Part shown: piece by piece, positions 36,573 to 45,410 of the stretch
Position numbering within the stretch: position 1 is the first letter of the stretch
Layout: every line of letters begins with the position of its first letter
From: Beijerinckiaceae bacterium
GTDB taxonomy: Bacteria > Pseudomonadota > Alphaproteobacteria > Rhizobiales > Beijerinckiaceae
NCBI GenBank assembly: GCA_024304885.1
Contig: JALJOM010000004.1
Location: 86,735 to 150,734 of the forward strand
DNA length: 64,000 nt
Direction of reading: 5' to 3'
The notes under the pieces: generated by a model
What the model was told of the DNA's origin: nothing
Databases searched by the model: none
Seen by the model: the letters and a program-made list of their open reading frames with translations, nothing else
Position numbers and translations under genes: made by a program

Positions 36573-37496
36573 ATGATAATGGATCTGCACATGGAGCTGC
36601 GCCAATTCCGTTATCTCGCCAAGCTCGCCGAAGAGCTGAGCTACACCCGCGCGGCTAGGGCCCTGAACGTGTCGCAGTCGGCGTTGTCGCAGCAGATCAA
36701 GGACATGGAGGAGGATCTCGGTGTCCGTCTGTTCGATCGCTCGGCCCATGCGGTCCGGTTGACGGAGGCGGGCGTGATCGCGCTCGACCATGCGAGGCGC
36801 GCGCTCGCCGTCGCCGAGTCGCTTCGAGAGGAGATCGATGCCTATCGTGGCCTGAAACGCGGCCGCTTGAGGCTCGGCGTCACGCAGACCTTCAACGCTC
36901 TGTATCTGCCCGCGATCGTGACGCGATTTGTCCACCAGCACGAGACTGTCGATGTCGAGGTGCTGGAGCTCGCGAATGCCGAGATTTTCGAGCGCCTCAA
37001 AAGCGGGGCGATCAATCTCGGCGTCGGCATCGGGCCTGTGGAGCCTCCGCTCGCCGCCTACAAGCTTTATACGGATAGTCTGGCTTTCGTCTGCTCCCGG
37101 AACCATCCGCTTGCCGCGCGGCCGACCATCAGGCTTCGGGAGCTCGGCGATCAATGCCTCGCGCTTCTGTCGCGTGGCTTTACGACGCGTGCCGTGATCG
37201 ATGCATTTCTCGAGCGTCACCGTGTGGCGCCGAAACGCGTGCTCGAGTTCAACACTTTCGCGGCGATCATGAGCGCCGTGGGCAACGGCGCCTGCGTGTC
37301 GATCATGCCCGCCGACGCCCGTCGCGTTTCCCCCATGCTCGATCTCTGCTTCAAGCGGATTCTGCCGGCGCCGCCGCAGCGCAATGTTTGCCTTTTGAAA
37401 GGGCCGGCCGGGCTCGAGACACCCGCCGCCCGTGCCTTCGAGACATTCGTCCGTGCCTATTTCACTGAAGGTGCCCGAGGTAGAGTTTCGCCCTAG
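36573..37496 (+). CDS. LysR-family regulator (CynR-like) divergent from the cupin operon
   Basis: Three in-frame ATGs (36573, 36579, 36591) precede the HTH; MELRQFRYLAKLAEELSYTRAARALNVSQSALSQQIKDMEEDLGVRLFDR fits a start at 36591, with the listed coordinate as outer limit. The effector domain follows (GRLRLGVTQTFNALYLPAIV; INLGVGIGPVEPPL). The AT-rich 97-bp gap to the cupin gene contains CTGACAATAAGATCAG, a candidate operator. Its TAG stop (37494-37496) is the first triplet of the family A repeat, so the repeat appears to set the C-terminus. Confidence 0.9.
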   Translation: MIMDLHMELRQFRYLAKLAEELSYTRAARALNVSQSALSQQIKDMEEDLGVRLFDRSAHAVRLTEAGVIALDHARRALAVAESLREEIDAYRGLKRGRLRLGVTQTFNALYLPAIVTRFVHQHETVDVEVLELANAEIFERLKSGAINLGVGIGPVEPPLAAYKLYTDSLAFVCSRNHPLAARPTIRLRELGDQCLALLSRGFTTRAVIDAFLERHRVAPKRVLEFNTFAAIMSAVGNGACVSIMPADARRVSPMLDLCFKRILPAPPQRNVCLLKGPAGLETPAARAFETFVRAYFTEGARGRVSP

Positions 37497-37750
37497 ATCA
37501 CGATGACTTTGATCGAATCGGTCCAAGGTCGTGAACGTGATCGAGTCCAAAAGTTCAGAGCGGGATAGGCAGATAAGTTTACGCAATCTGCCTAAACGCG
37601 ATTGCGCCGGAAAACCGCTGTACGCTTTTCCTCGTCCCGCTCTGGAGTATTTTCCGGCGAGCGGGAGACCGGGTCGCGTCGCGACAATGCGACAAGGCAA
37701 AAATGTAGAGCGGCATCCGATCCGTCGGCTCGGAAGCCGCTCTCGCGCCG
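37493..37750 (+). repeat. Composite repeat: family A followed by inverted family B
   Basis: Starts CTAGATCACGATGACTTTG, an imperfect copy of the family A palindrome, then AGAGCGGGATAGGCAG with the inner inverted repeat around TTTACGCAATCTGCCTAAA, closing with CGTCCCGCTCT (about 37634). A reversed family B unit follows to about 37750, ending CGGAAGCCGCTCT. It fills most of the gap between the LysR gene and the TPR-caspase gene. Confidence 0.82.
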
Positions 37751-37782
37751 GCAAAGCCGTCGGAGGAGCCGGCGCGGCTCGA

Positions 37783-39984
37783 TCACTTGACCGCGAGGTA
37801 GAACTCCTCGCCCGGCAGCGAGCTGTAGATGAAGGGCTCCTGGGCACCGCCGGTGGCCTTCAGAACATCGTCGCGGATGTTGCGGAACAGGAGGTTGATC
37901 TCGAGCCTCGGCTTCGCCGCATATTTCAGGAAGGCCGTGGTGAACGGGCTGTTCTCGCCGTCGCCGTCCTGCGCGACCTCTCCGTCCTTCGCCGCATAGG
38001 CGACGAGCGTGCCTTTGGCGGGCTCGATCCGCGCGAAGCCGCGCCCGACCGATCGCGTGGCATCGGCGACCCGCATCCGGTTCGCGAAGGGATTGTTGCG
38101 GCAGGCGTCGAGCATCACGAGGCGCAGCTTCTTGGCGCGTTGCGTGGCCTGCAGGACGAGATCGAGCTTCACCGCTTCCCACTCCACGTCGCTCGAGGCG
38201 AACAGCTTCGCATCGACAGGAATGAGGTAGTTGACTCCGCCGACCTCGATTCCGTGCCCGGCATAGTAGACGACCGCCCAATCCGCGGATTTCGCCTTGT
38301 CCTCGAAGGCGTTGAGGGCCGTGCGGAACTGGTCGCGGGTCAGGTCGTTCTCGGCGATCACGGTTTCGAAGCCGAGCTTTCGCAAGGTCGTTGCGACGGC
38401 TTTCGCGTCCCGCTGCGGGTTCGGCAGGTTGGCGACGCTCCGATAGGCGGAATTGCCGATCACCAGGGCGACACGACGGCCGGGGTCGATGGCGGGGAGC
38501 TCCTGCACGGGCTCTTTCGCTTCGAGCTGCTCGCGCAGACGTGCGATCTCGATCTGCGCCTGAGCCCTGTCGCGCTCGAGCTGCTCCTCGCGCCGCTTGC
38601 GCTCGCGTTCGGCTTCCTTGGACTTGTCGGCTTCGAGCTTCTCGCGAACGTCGCGTTGCGCGAGCTGGATCTTGGCCGCGTCCTCCTCCTTCTCGATCGC
38701 CGCGAGCCGGGTCTTTGCGAGCTCCTGCGCCGGCTTGGCGAGTCCCGCGTCGGCCACGGCCGACAGGGTCTTGGCCTTTGCGTAATCGGCCTTGGCCTTG
38801 GCCCGCTCGCCGAGCTTCTCGTAGGCCTGGCCCCGACCGGCATAAGCGGAGACGAAATCCGGTGCGATGCGAAGCGAGTCGGTGAAATCGGCCAGCGCGC
38901 GCTCGCTGTCGCCTCTCGCGAGCAAGGTCTCGCCGCGGAAGCTCAGCGCGCGGAAGGAGCGCGGGTTGAGCTCGACGGCCTTGTCGAGGTCGGTCAGCGA
39001 GGCTTGGAGGTCGCCCGCGAGGCGGCGGAACCGGCCGCGATTGGCATAGGCGAGATCGTATCGCGGCTTGAGCAGGATCGCCTCGCTGCAATCGGCGACC
39101 GCCTTGTCGTAGCTGCCGAGGTCGCCGTGCGTGAGCGCTCGATTGACATAGGCTTCCGGATTGGCCTCGAGCTCGACCGCCTTGTCGTGATCGGTCCTGG
39201 CGGCCTGGAGATCGCCCTGCAGGCGTCGTGCCTCGCCGCGGTGGCTATAGGCTTCCCAATTTCTCGGATCGGCGTCGATCGCGGCCCCGAAATCCGCGAT
39301 GGCCCCGGCGAAATCGGCCTTCTCCTTGCGGGCGTCGCCGCGCTGGATATAGCCCTTCGGATCCCCGGGGACGAAGCCGATATAGGCGTCGAGATCGGCG
39401 ATCGCGCCGGAAAAGTCCTTCTTCAGGAACCGCGCCTGGCCACGATTGTAGAAGGCCTTGGCGAACTTGCGGTCGAGCTTCAGCGCCCGATCGAAATCGG
39501 CGATGGCGAGATCGAGCTCCTCCTTGCTGACGAGCGACGTGCCGCGCGCGTTGTAGAGCGCCGCCGACTTGTCGTCGAGCTTCAGCGCGCGCTTGAAATC
39601 GGCGATCGCGGAATCGTAGTCGCCCTGCATATGATAGGCGAGGCCACGATTGCGGAATCCGTCGACGAAATTCGGCTTGCGGTCGAGCGCGCTCGAGAAG
39701 TCCTTGATCGCGCTCTCGAGGTCGCCCTTGGCGATCTTGGCCACGCCGCGATTGCTGAGGTAGCCGGGGACGCCACGCCCGTCACGGTCGGTGTCGATCA
39801 GGCGGGTGCAGGCCGGGATGCCGGCATCGGGGTCGCGCAGCGAGCGATTGCAGAGCTCGAGATCGCTCGCCACAGGGCCGACGACCTGAACCTCGGCTCG
39901 GGCAGGTGCGGCGGCGGGCGAGAGCAGAACGAGTCCGACGAGCAGTGTCACCAAGCGGGAAGGCTGTTCGAGCGAGAGCGTCAT
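37783..39984 (-). CDS. TPR-repeat protein with C-terminal caspase domain
   Basis: Start MTLSLEQPSRLVTLLVGLVL at 39984 gives a Sec signal cut near APARA. The 733-aa protein has about ten TPRs of 34 residues (e.g. GDLESAIKDFSSALDRKPNFVDGF; FAGAIADFGAAIDADPRNWEAY), then a charged coiled coil (about residues 420-490, EEDAAKIQLAQRDVREKLEADKSKEAERERKRREEQ). A caspase/metacaspase-type domain follows from about 501, with catalytic His577 in YYAGHGIE and Cys628 in MLDACRNNPF. An exported protease with TPR scaffold is expected, substrate unknown. It diverges from the outer-membrane protein array across a 328-bp gap. Confidence 0.88.
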   Translation of the reverse strand: MTLSLEQPSRLVTLLVGLVLLSPAAAPARAEVQVVGPVASDLELCNRSLRDPDAGIPACTRLIDTDRDGRGVPGYLSNRGVAKIAKGDLESAIKDFSSALDRKPNFVDGFRNRGLAYHMQGDYDSAIADFKRALKLDDKSAALYNARGTSLVSKEELDLAIADFDRALKLDRKFAKAFYNRGQARFLKKDFSGAIADLDAYIGFVPGDPKGYIQRGDARKEKADFAGAIADFGAAIDADPRNWEAYSHRGEARRLQGDLQAARTDHDKAVELEANPEAYVNRALTHGDLGSYDKAVADCSEAILLKPRYDLAYANRGRFRRLAGDLQASLTDLDKAVELNPRSFRALSFRGETLLARGDSERALADFTDSLRIAPDFVSAYAGRGQAYEKLGERAKAKADYAKAKTLSAVADAGLAKPAQELAKTRLAAIEKEEDAAKIQLAQRDVREKLEADKSKEAERERKRREEQLERDRAQAQIEIARLREQLEAKEPVQELPAIDPGRRVALVIGNSAYRSVANLPNPQRDAKAVATTLRKLGFETVIAENDLTRDQFRTALNAFEDKAKSADWAVVYYAGHGIEVGGVNYLIPVDAKLFASSDVEWEAVKLDLVLQATQRAKKLRLVMLDACRNNPFANRMRVADATRSVGRGFARIEPAKGTLVAYAAKDGEVAQDGDGENSPFTTAFLKYAAKPRLEINLLFRNIRDDVLKATGGAQEPFIYSSLPGEEFYLAVK

Positions 39985-40224
39985 CGTCGTCGTCCAGGAT
40001 GTGGCGGGGCGACGCGATCGGGAGCCGCGGTCGTCCGGCCGGGTGGCGTGTCCTCGCCGGCTCGGGTCTCGCGCCGGGCACGCCAGTTGGATCGCCGGTG
40101 ATATTAGCACCCGCGGGACGCTCCGGCGTGTGCAATCTCACGTTACCGCCGCTCCGCTGCGCGGTCGGCCCGGTCGCCGGCGCGCGAGCGCAAAGCCCGA
40201 GTGACGCGCGCATTTTTTCGGCCC

Positions 40225-40269
40225 TGTGGCGAGCCCGTCACAGACACGAGCGCCGGCCCGCGCTAGCGT
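40225..40269 (+). promoter_or_regulatory. Conserved upstream block of outer-membrane gene 1
   Basis: TGTGGC (40225-40230), then GTCAC at 40237, then GCTAGCGT (40262-40269), 31 bp after the first motif. The same order and spacing recurs upstream of all four paralogous barrel genes, so it is a likely promoter or operator. The rest of the 39985-40312 gap shows no gene. Confidence 0.5.
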
Positions 40270-40312
40270 TCCGGTGAAACCGGTCGGCGTCGCTTCCGCC
40301 GAGGATCAACCG

Positions 40313-41755
40313 ATGCGAGCGTCACGTTCTTGGAAGGGCTCGACCGTCGTCGCGGGGCTTTGCTGGTTCGCCTTGGTGCCGCAGGCGCTGGCGCAACGCG
40401 CGCTCTGCCCGGCGAGCCCGGTCTTCTCGACCGGCGAGCGGACCAGCAGCGTCTCCCTCCAGGACGGGCTCTGCACGAACCGCGGCACGCCGGCGGGCGG
40501 TCCGCGCGCGGCAGACGGCGGCTTTCCCACCGGGGCCTTCTCGGGCGCCGCGCTGGCGACCCAGGCCCTGAGCGAGCTGACCCAATCGGTGACCCAGGAA
40601 ACGACCAGAGGCCTGCAGGAGAGCCTCACGAAGCGTCGCGACGAGGAAAGCGAGCTCTGCGCGGCCGGTTTCACGCTCGCCGGTGGGGCGTGCGAGACCG
40701 GGCGGTCGGCGGCGGTGCGCACCGTGCCGGAAGGCGTGGCGCCGATCCCGCGGCCGGGGCCGCCCGTGGGGCCGCTCGAGCCCTCGGTTCGGTGGTCGAG
40801 CTGGGCCACGCTGTTCGGGGATTACGAGCGCCGCAGCGCGAGCGGTAGCGCGCAGTTCGGCGTCGGAGCCTGGGGTGGAGGCACGACGTCCCTCGACCTG
40901 CCGATCTCCGTGCGCACGCGTGCCGGCACCGTCGGATTCACCTTCGGAACGGACGCGACGATCCATGGCCTTTTCACGCCGGACGACGGAGTGATCGCGG
41001 GCCTCTCCGTCGGCTATCTCAGCGGCGACGTAACCGTCGCCACGTCGTCCGGGCCGAGCCGTGATCCGACCTTTCCTCCGGCGATGGGATCGGGCTCGTC
41101 GCTCGTGCGCGCCGCCTTCGCCGGGCCGACGATTGCCGCCTACGGCATCTATTTCAACGGCGCCTTCTCGGCCGACCTGCTCGTGAAGGCCGACGTGCTG
41201 ACCCTCGATGAGAGCTTCCACGACGTGCTCTCGTTCACCCATCCCAGCGCGGGAATGCCGCCGCTGAGCTCTTCCTTCTCCGGCACCGGCCGGTTCGGCC
41301 TGACCAACACGACGCTCGCGGGGAACCTCGTCTACCGGCTCATCCTCGACCCGAGCCTCTGGGTCGAGCCGACCGTCGGGGCGCTCTATACCCACTCGGC
41401 CTATGGCGACGGCGCTGCCGGCTTCGGCCTCGACGATGCCGATCTCGTCAGGGTGCAAGGGGGCGCGCGGGTCGGCATGCCGACCAGGATCGATGCCCGA
41501 ACCGTCATGACCACCACCTTGACGGGGCTCGCCTATTCCGACGTGCTCGTCGCGGGCGGCTTCGTTCCCGGCGCGGCCTTCCTCGCGAGCAACCTGCTGG
41601 CTGAAGCCGATCAGGGGCAGGTCCGCGGTCGTGGCGTGGTGGCCGTCACCCTCGATTACGGCAACCGCGTCGGCTCCTTCGTCCAGGTCGAGGCGCGCGG
41701 CGGCAAGGGCCTCTTCGGTGCCGGCGGGCGTGCCGGCGTCCGCATCGTGTGGTGA
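40313..41755 (+). CDS. Autotransporter-like outer-membrane barrel protein, paralogue 1
   Basis: Start MRASRSWKGSTVVAGLCWFA gives a signal peptide ending QALAQ; 480 aa. The N-terminal domain has ALCP, LQDGLCTN, the helix GAFSGAALATQALSELTQSV and CAAGFTLAGGACETG, i.e. four conserved Cys. A Pro-rich linker follows. The C-terminal 310 residues from about 160 (WATLFGDYERRSA) alternate polar and hydrophobic strands and end GVRIVW, an aromatic end residue as needed for BAM-mediated insertion. No protease site or large passenger is seen, so it is probably a porin-like or adhesin barrel. First of four tandem copies, most similar to copy 2. Confidence 0.8.
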   Translation: MRASRSWKGSTVVAGLCWFALVPQALAQRALCPASPVFSTGERTSSVSLQDGLCTNRGTPAGGPRAADGGFPTGAFSGAALATQALSELTQSVTQETTRGLQESLTKRRDEESELCAAGFTLAGGACETGRSAAVRTVPEGVAPIPRPGPPVGPLEPSVRWSSWATLFGDYERRSASGSAQFGVGAWGGGTTSLDLPISVRTRAGTVGFTFGTDATIHGLFTPDDGVIAGLSVGYLSGDVTVATSSGPSRDPTFPPAMGSGSSLVRAAFAGPTIAAYGIYFNGAFSADLLVKADVLTLDESFHDVLSFTHPSAGMPPLSSSFSGTGRFGLTNTTLAGNLVYRLILDPSLWVEPTVGALYTHSAYGDGAAGFGLDDADLVRVQGGARVGMPTRIDARTVMTTTLTGLAYSDVLVAGGFVPGAAFLASNLLAEADQGQVRGRGVVAVTLDYGNRVGSFVQVEARGGKGLFGAGGRAGVRIVW

Positions 41756-41784
41756 CCCGGCGGAAGCAATATTTTCGAAGGCAT

Positions 41785-41829
41785 TGTGGCGCCCATGACA
41801 CAGACATTAATCACGGGGGCTGATAGCGT
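41785..41829 (+). promoter_or_regulatory. Conserved upstream block of outer-membrane gene 2
   Basis: TGTGGC (41785-41790), TGACAC (41796-41801) and GATAGCGT (41822-41829); 31 bp separate the outer motifs, identical to copies 1 and 4. Confidence 0.5.
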
Positions 41830-41871
41830 CGCGTGAACTGCTGGTGACCTTGCTCGGGGGAGGGCTTGCAC

Positions 41872-43443
41872 ATGCGCCGGACATATTTCGCGAAGGGCTT
41901 GGCGTTCGGCATGCTGGCCGGCGTTTCCTGGGCCGCCTTCACGCCACACGCCCATGCTCAACAAGCCCTGTGCCCGGCGAATGTGCTCGTGAAAGGCGCA
42001 GACAATTCCGGGTTCGCCTTACAAGGCGGGCTGTGCACCAACGGTGCCACCGGCGCCTTCTCGGGGGCGGCATTGGCGACACAGGCCCTGACCGAGCTGT
42101 CGCAGACGCAAACCCAGGAATCCGCCAAGAACACGCAAACGAGCATCACCACGAGGCGTGACGAGGAGATGCGGCGGTGCCCGGAGGGCTTTACGCGTGT
42201 GGATGGGGCTTGCGAGCGAATCAGGCCGGCGGTGAGCGAAGCCGCGCCGCCTCCGGTGCCACCGGTTCCCGAGGAGGAGCCGGTAGCGCGGAAAAAGAAG
42301 AAGGCCACGGTCGCCGTGGGTGCGCCGGTCCGCGAGCCGGCCACGCGGGTCGTGCCGCGCGAGAGGCTGCAGCCGCCGGTTCCCGAGCCGATTCCCGTCG
42401 AGCCGCCGGTGCGCTTCGCAAGCTGGACCCAGCTCTACGGGGATTACGAGCGGAGGAGTGCACAGGGAAGCACCTTCGTCGGTGGTGTCGGAGCCGGCTT
42501 TGTCGACCCTGCGGCAAATATCGATCCGCAGGCGCTCCCTTTGTCTGCTCGGTCCAGAGCCGGAACGGTCGGGTTCTTGTTCGGTGGCGATGCCACCGTT
42601 CGTGGGATCTTCGGGCCCGACGACGGATTGATCGGCGGCGTGTTGCTCGGCTATATGTCGTCTCACGTGAACGTGACGACATCCTCCGGACCGACCGGCC
42701 CGGCGACGACATCGGCGCTTGTCGCGCAGAGCCCGAGCGAGTTCCCGTTGATGGGGCCGGGTTCATCCGACTTGAATGCCAATCTTTCTGGCCTGACGAC
42801 CGGCGTCTATGGAACCTACTTCAACGGCGGGTTTTCCGCAGACTTCCTCCTCAAGGCGGACGTGCTCACGCTCAATCAGACGATCAATGAGGTCCTCTCG
42901 TTCACGAATCCCAATGTATTCGCAGTAGACCCCACGGTTTCCACAAGCCCTATCACACGGTCCTTCTCGACCTCCGGCCGTTTCAGCCTGGTCAACACCA
43001 CGCTCGCCGGAGGCCTCAACTACAGGTTCATCTTGAACCCGTACCTTTGGCTCGAGCCGACCGTCGGTGCGCTCTGGACCCACTCGGCCTATGGCAACGG
43101 CGCCCAGGAATTCGGGCTTGCCGATGCCGATCTCGTCAGGGTGCAAGGCGGTGCGCGGGTCGGCATCCCGGTCATGATCAATGCCCACACGCTCATGACC
43201 ACGACCCTCACGGGCCTCGCTTATTCCGACGTGCTCGTCGCGGGCGGGTTCATCCCCGGCGCGTCGTTCCTCGCGACCAACCTGTTCGCGCAGGCCGATC
43301 AAGGCCAGGTCCGCGGCCGCGGCATCGCGGCGGTCACCTTCGACTACGGCAATGGCGTCAGCTCCTTCATCCAGGGCGAGGCGCGCGGCGGCAAGGGTCT
43401 CTTCGGCGCCGGAGGGCGTGCCGGCATCCGCATCGTGTGGTGA
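41872..43443 (+). CDS. Autotransporter-like outer-membrane barrel protein, paralogue 2
   Basis: ATG at 41872 (MRRTYFAKGLAFGMLAGVSW) with GGGGGAGG upstream; signal peptide ends HAHAQ; 523 aa. Shared head: ALCP, LQGGLCTN, GAFSGAALATQALTELSQTQTQE, RRDEEMRRCPEGFTRVDGACERI. The linker is Pro- and Lys-rich (PVARKKKKATVAVGAPVREP), which could lie along peptidoglycan. The barrel begins FASWTQLYGDYERRSA and ends GIRIVW. Strand sequences such as SAYGNGAQEFGLADADLVRVQGGARVGIP are near identical to copy 1, marking recent duplication. Confidence 0.82.
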   Translation: MRRTYFAKGLAFGMLAGVSWAAFTPHAHAQQALCPANVLVKGADNSGFALQGGLCTNGATGAFSGAALATQALTELSQTQTQESAKNTQTSITTRRDEEMRRCPEGFTRVDGACERIRPAVSEAAPPPVPPVPEEEPVARKKKKATVAVGAPVREPATRVVPRERLQPPVPEPIPVEPPVRFASWTQLYGDYERRSAQGSTFVGGVGAGFVDPAANIDPQALPLSARSRAGTVGFLFGGDATVRGIFGPDDGLIGGVLLGYMSSHVNVTTSSGPTGPATTSALVAQSPSEFPLMGPGSSDLNANLSGLTTGVYGTYFNGGFSADFLLKADVLTLNQTINEVLSFTNPNVFAVDPTVSTSPITRSFSTSGRFSLVNTTLAGGLNYRFILNPYLWLEPTVGALWTHSAYGNGAQEFGLADADLVRVQGGARVGIPVMINAHTLMTTTLTGLAYSDVLVAGGFIPGASFLATNLFAQADQGQVRGRGIAAVTFDYGNGVSSFIQGEARGGKGLFGAGGRAGIRIVW

Positions 43444-43539
43444 TCGCGCCACGCGAAGCCCTCGTATCCGAGTGATCGGCGAGGTTCGGGACCGCGGCTC
43501 GGAGAGCCCACGTCGCACGGCGAGAAAGTTCCGCACTGT

Positions 43540-43581
43540 TGTGGCGAGGACACGGTGCTGGCCCCGGAATCGCGCTATCGT
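43540..43581 (+). promoter_or_regulatory. Conserved upstream block of outer-membrane gene 3
   Basis: TGTGGC (43540-43545), GGACAC (43548-43553) and GCTATCGT (43574-43581). The outer motifs are 28 bp apart here against 31 in the other three copies, the 3-bp loss lying between TGTGGC and GGACAC. Confidence 0.48.
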
Positions 43582-43622
43582 CCGGGGTGAAATCGTGGAG
43601 TGCGACCACCGGCGGGGGCGAC

Positions 43623-45179
43623 ATGAGCACGCGGACGAGCATCGTAGTGAAGGGTGCGACCGTCGGAATGCTGGCGGGAACCGCCGTTGTCGGAACCGCT
43701 CGCGAGGCCGGTGCACAGCAATATTATCCTGAGACCACGAGGCAACAATCCATCCTGTGTCCCGCGGTGGTGGAGATTCCGAGCTACGCCCAGATTCCGG
43801 GCGGGACCTTCGCCCCGACGACCCAGATGGTCCTCTCGGGCGTCAAGGCGTCGGATGGCACCTGTACGACCGATGCATCGGCCTTTTCCGGCGCGGCGCT
43901 CGCGAGCCAGGCGCTCAGCGAGCTGTCGCAGTCCACGTCGCAGGAAACCACGAGAACCGCGGGAACCGCGATCGTCGAGCGGCGCGAGGCCGAGCGACAG
44001 AGCTGCCCCGAGGGCTTTGCGCGCGTCGATGGCAGCTGCGAGCGCATCGCGCCTCGTGTCGTCGAGCCTGCGCCGGAGGCGCGGCCTGCCCGTGTCGCGG
44101 AGCCGGTGCGCAAGAAGGTGGGCAGGGCGAAAGCCGAGCCCGCGGCGCCGGCCGTGACGGCGGTTCGCGCCGCGCCGCCTCCGCCTCCGCCGGTCTTCGT
44201 CGCGCCCGAGGCGCGATTCGGAGCCTGGACGCAAGTCATCGGCGACTACGAGCGGCGCAATGCGTCGGGGCCGGCGAGCATCGTCGCACGATTGAACCCC
44301 GCGGGCGCCACCACGAGCGTGCCGGTTCCGCTCGCGACGAGCGTCTCCAGCCGGACGGGTACGATCGGGTTCCAGGCCGGCGCCGATATCACCGCGCGCG
44401 GCGTGCTCGTCCCCGACGACGGCATGATCATCGGCGGGTTCGCAGGCTATGTCTCCTCGGACCTGCGGCTGAATACGATCGCCAGTTCCAGCAACCTCGT
44501 GTTGGTCGGGACCGGCACCTCGAGCTCGAGCGCCAACATCGCCGGCGCGACCACGGGTCTCTATGCCACCTATTTCACCGGCCCCTTCTCCGCGGATTTC
44601 CTGCTCAAGGTGGATGCGCTCAGGCTGAACCAGTCGTTCACCGACAACCTGGCCTTCGCCCCGGGCCCCGGCGATAGCTTCACACCCTTCACCTTCGTCT
44701 ATTCGGCGAGCGGCTCGACGAGCGTCCTCAACGGGACCGTCGCCGGCAACCTGAACTACAGGTTCCCGTTCTACCAAGGCTGGTGGGTCGAGCCGACCGT
44801 CGGCGCGCAATATACCAACACGAGCTACGGGACGGGCGCGGCGGCGCTCGGTCTCGCCGACGGCAGCCTCGTCAGGGTCCAGGGCGGCGCACGGTTCGGG
44901 ACTTCGGCCTTCATCGACAACAAGGTCCTGCTCACGACGATTCTCACCGGTCTGGCCTATTCCGACGTCCTGGTCGGCGGCGGCTTCATCCCGGGGGCCG
45001 GCTTCGCCGGGAACAATATCCTGGCTCGGGCGGACGCGGGCCAGGTGCGCGGCCGCGGCGTGTTCGCCTTCAACCTCGACTTCGGCAACGGCATCAAGTC
45101 TTTCGTCCTCGCCGACGTGCGCGGCGGCCAGGGGCTCTTCGGCGTCGGCGGCAAGGCGGGCGTGCGCTACGAATGGTGA
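43623..45179 (+). CDS. Autotransporter-like outer-membrane barrel protein, paralogue 3
   Basis: Start MSTRTSIVVKGATVGMLAGT at 43623; signal peptide ends EAGAQ; 518 aa. Head domain: ILCPAVVEI, DGTCTTDASAFSGAALASQALSELSQSTSQETTR, SCPEGFARVDGSCERI. Linker: basic then PPPPPPVFVAPEARFG. Barrel: FGAWTQVIGDYERRNA ... WWVEPTVGAQYTNTSYGTGAAALGLADGSLV ... KAGVRYEW. The head has the same four Cys as the other copies. It is closest to copy 4, so the array looks like two pairs (1+2, 3+4). Confidence 0.82.
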   Translation: MSTRTSIVVKGATVGMLAGTAVVGTAREAGAQQYYPETTRQQSILCPAVVEIPSYAQIPGGTFAPTTQMVLSGVKASDGTCTTDASAFSGAALASQALSELSQSTSQETTRTAGTAIVERREAERQSCPEGFARVDGSCERIAPRVVEPAPEARPARVAEPVRKKVGRAKAEPAAPAVTAVRAAPPPPPPVFVAPEARFGAWTQVIGDYERRNASGPASIVARLNPAGATTSVPVPLATSVSSRTGTIGFQAGADITARGVLVPDDGMIIGGFAGYVSSDLRLNTIASSSNLVLVGTGTSSSSANIAGATTGLYATYFTGPFSADFLLKVDALRLNQSFTDNLAFAPGPGDSFTPFTFVYSASGSTSVLNGTVAGNLNYRFPFYQGWWVEPTVGAQYTNTSYGTGAAALGLADGSLVRVQGGARFGTSAFIDNKVLLTTILTGLAYSDVLVGGGFIPGAGFAGNNILARADAGQVRGRGVFAFNLDFGNGIKSFVLADVRGGQGLFGVGGKAGVRYEW

Positions 45180-45195
45180 GGCGCGCAGCAGCACC

Positions 45196-45310
45196 CTAGA
45201 GCGGGACGAGGAGAAGCGTACAGCGGATTTCCGCCCGCATCCCGCTCTAGGTTTTTGAGATCGATCACGATCACTTTGGATCGATTCGATCCAAAGTGAT
45301 CGTGATCTAG
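45196..45310 (+). repeat. Complete family A repeat element (115 bp)
   Basis: Bounded by CTAG at 45196-45199 and 45307-45310. The left half is a hairpin AGAGCGGGACG ... CATCCCGCTCT. The right half is a perfect 22-bp inverted repeat with a 1-nt centre (45263-45307), arms starting GATCACGATCACTTTGGATC. It sits between barrel genes 3 and 4. It resembles small non-autonomous palindromic elements (MITE- or RIME-like) of Rhizobiales. Confidence 0.9.
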
Positions 45311-45326
45311 AAAAACGGGTCCTTTC

Positions 45327-45371
45327 TGTGGCTCGGATGACACGGCGTCACCGCGCGATCCGCGCTACGAT
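45327..45371 (+). promoter_or_regulatory. Conserved upstream block of outer-membrane gene 4
   Basis: TGTGGC (45327-45332), TGACAC (45338-45343) and GCTACGAT (45364-45371), with the 31-bp spacing of copies 1 and 2. It begins just outside the repeat element that ends at 45310. Confidence 0.5.
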
Positions 45372-45410
45372 CGAGCCGAGAAGCGGAGCCAGTCGGCGTC
45401 GGGGGCAAGC

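Noticed and set aside
36570..37847. Minus-strand open frame of 425 codons across the second LysR gene
   Set aside because: Runs antisense to a clear LysR regulator and into the repeat; no start context or homology.
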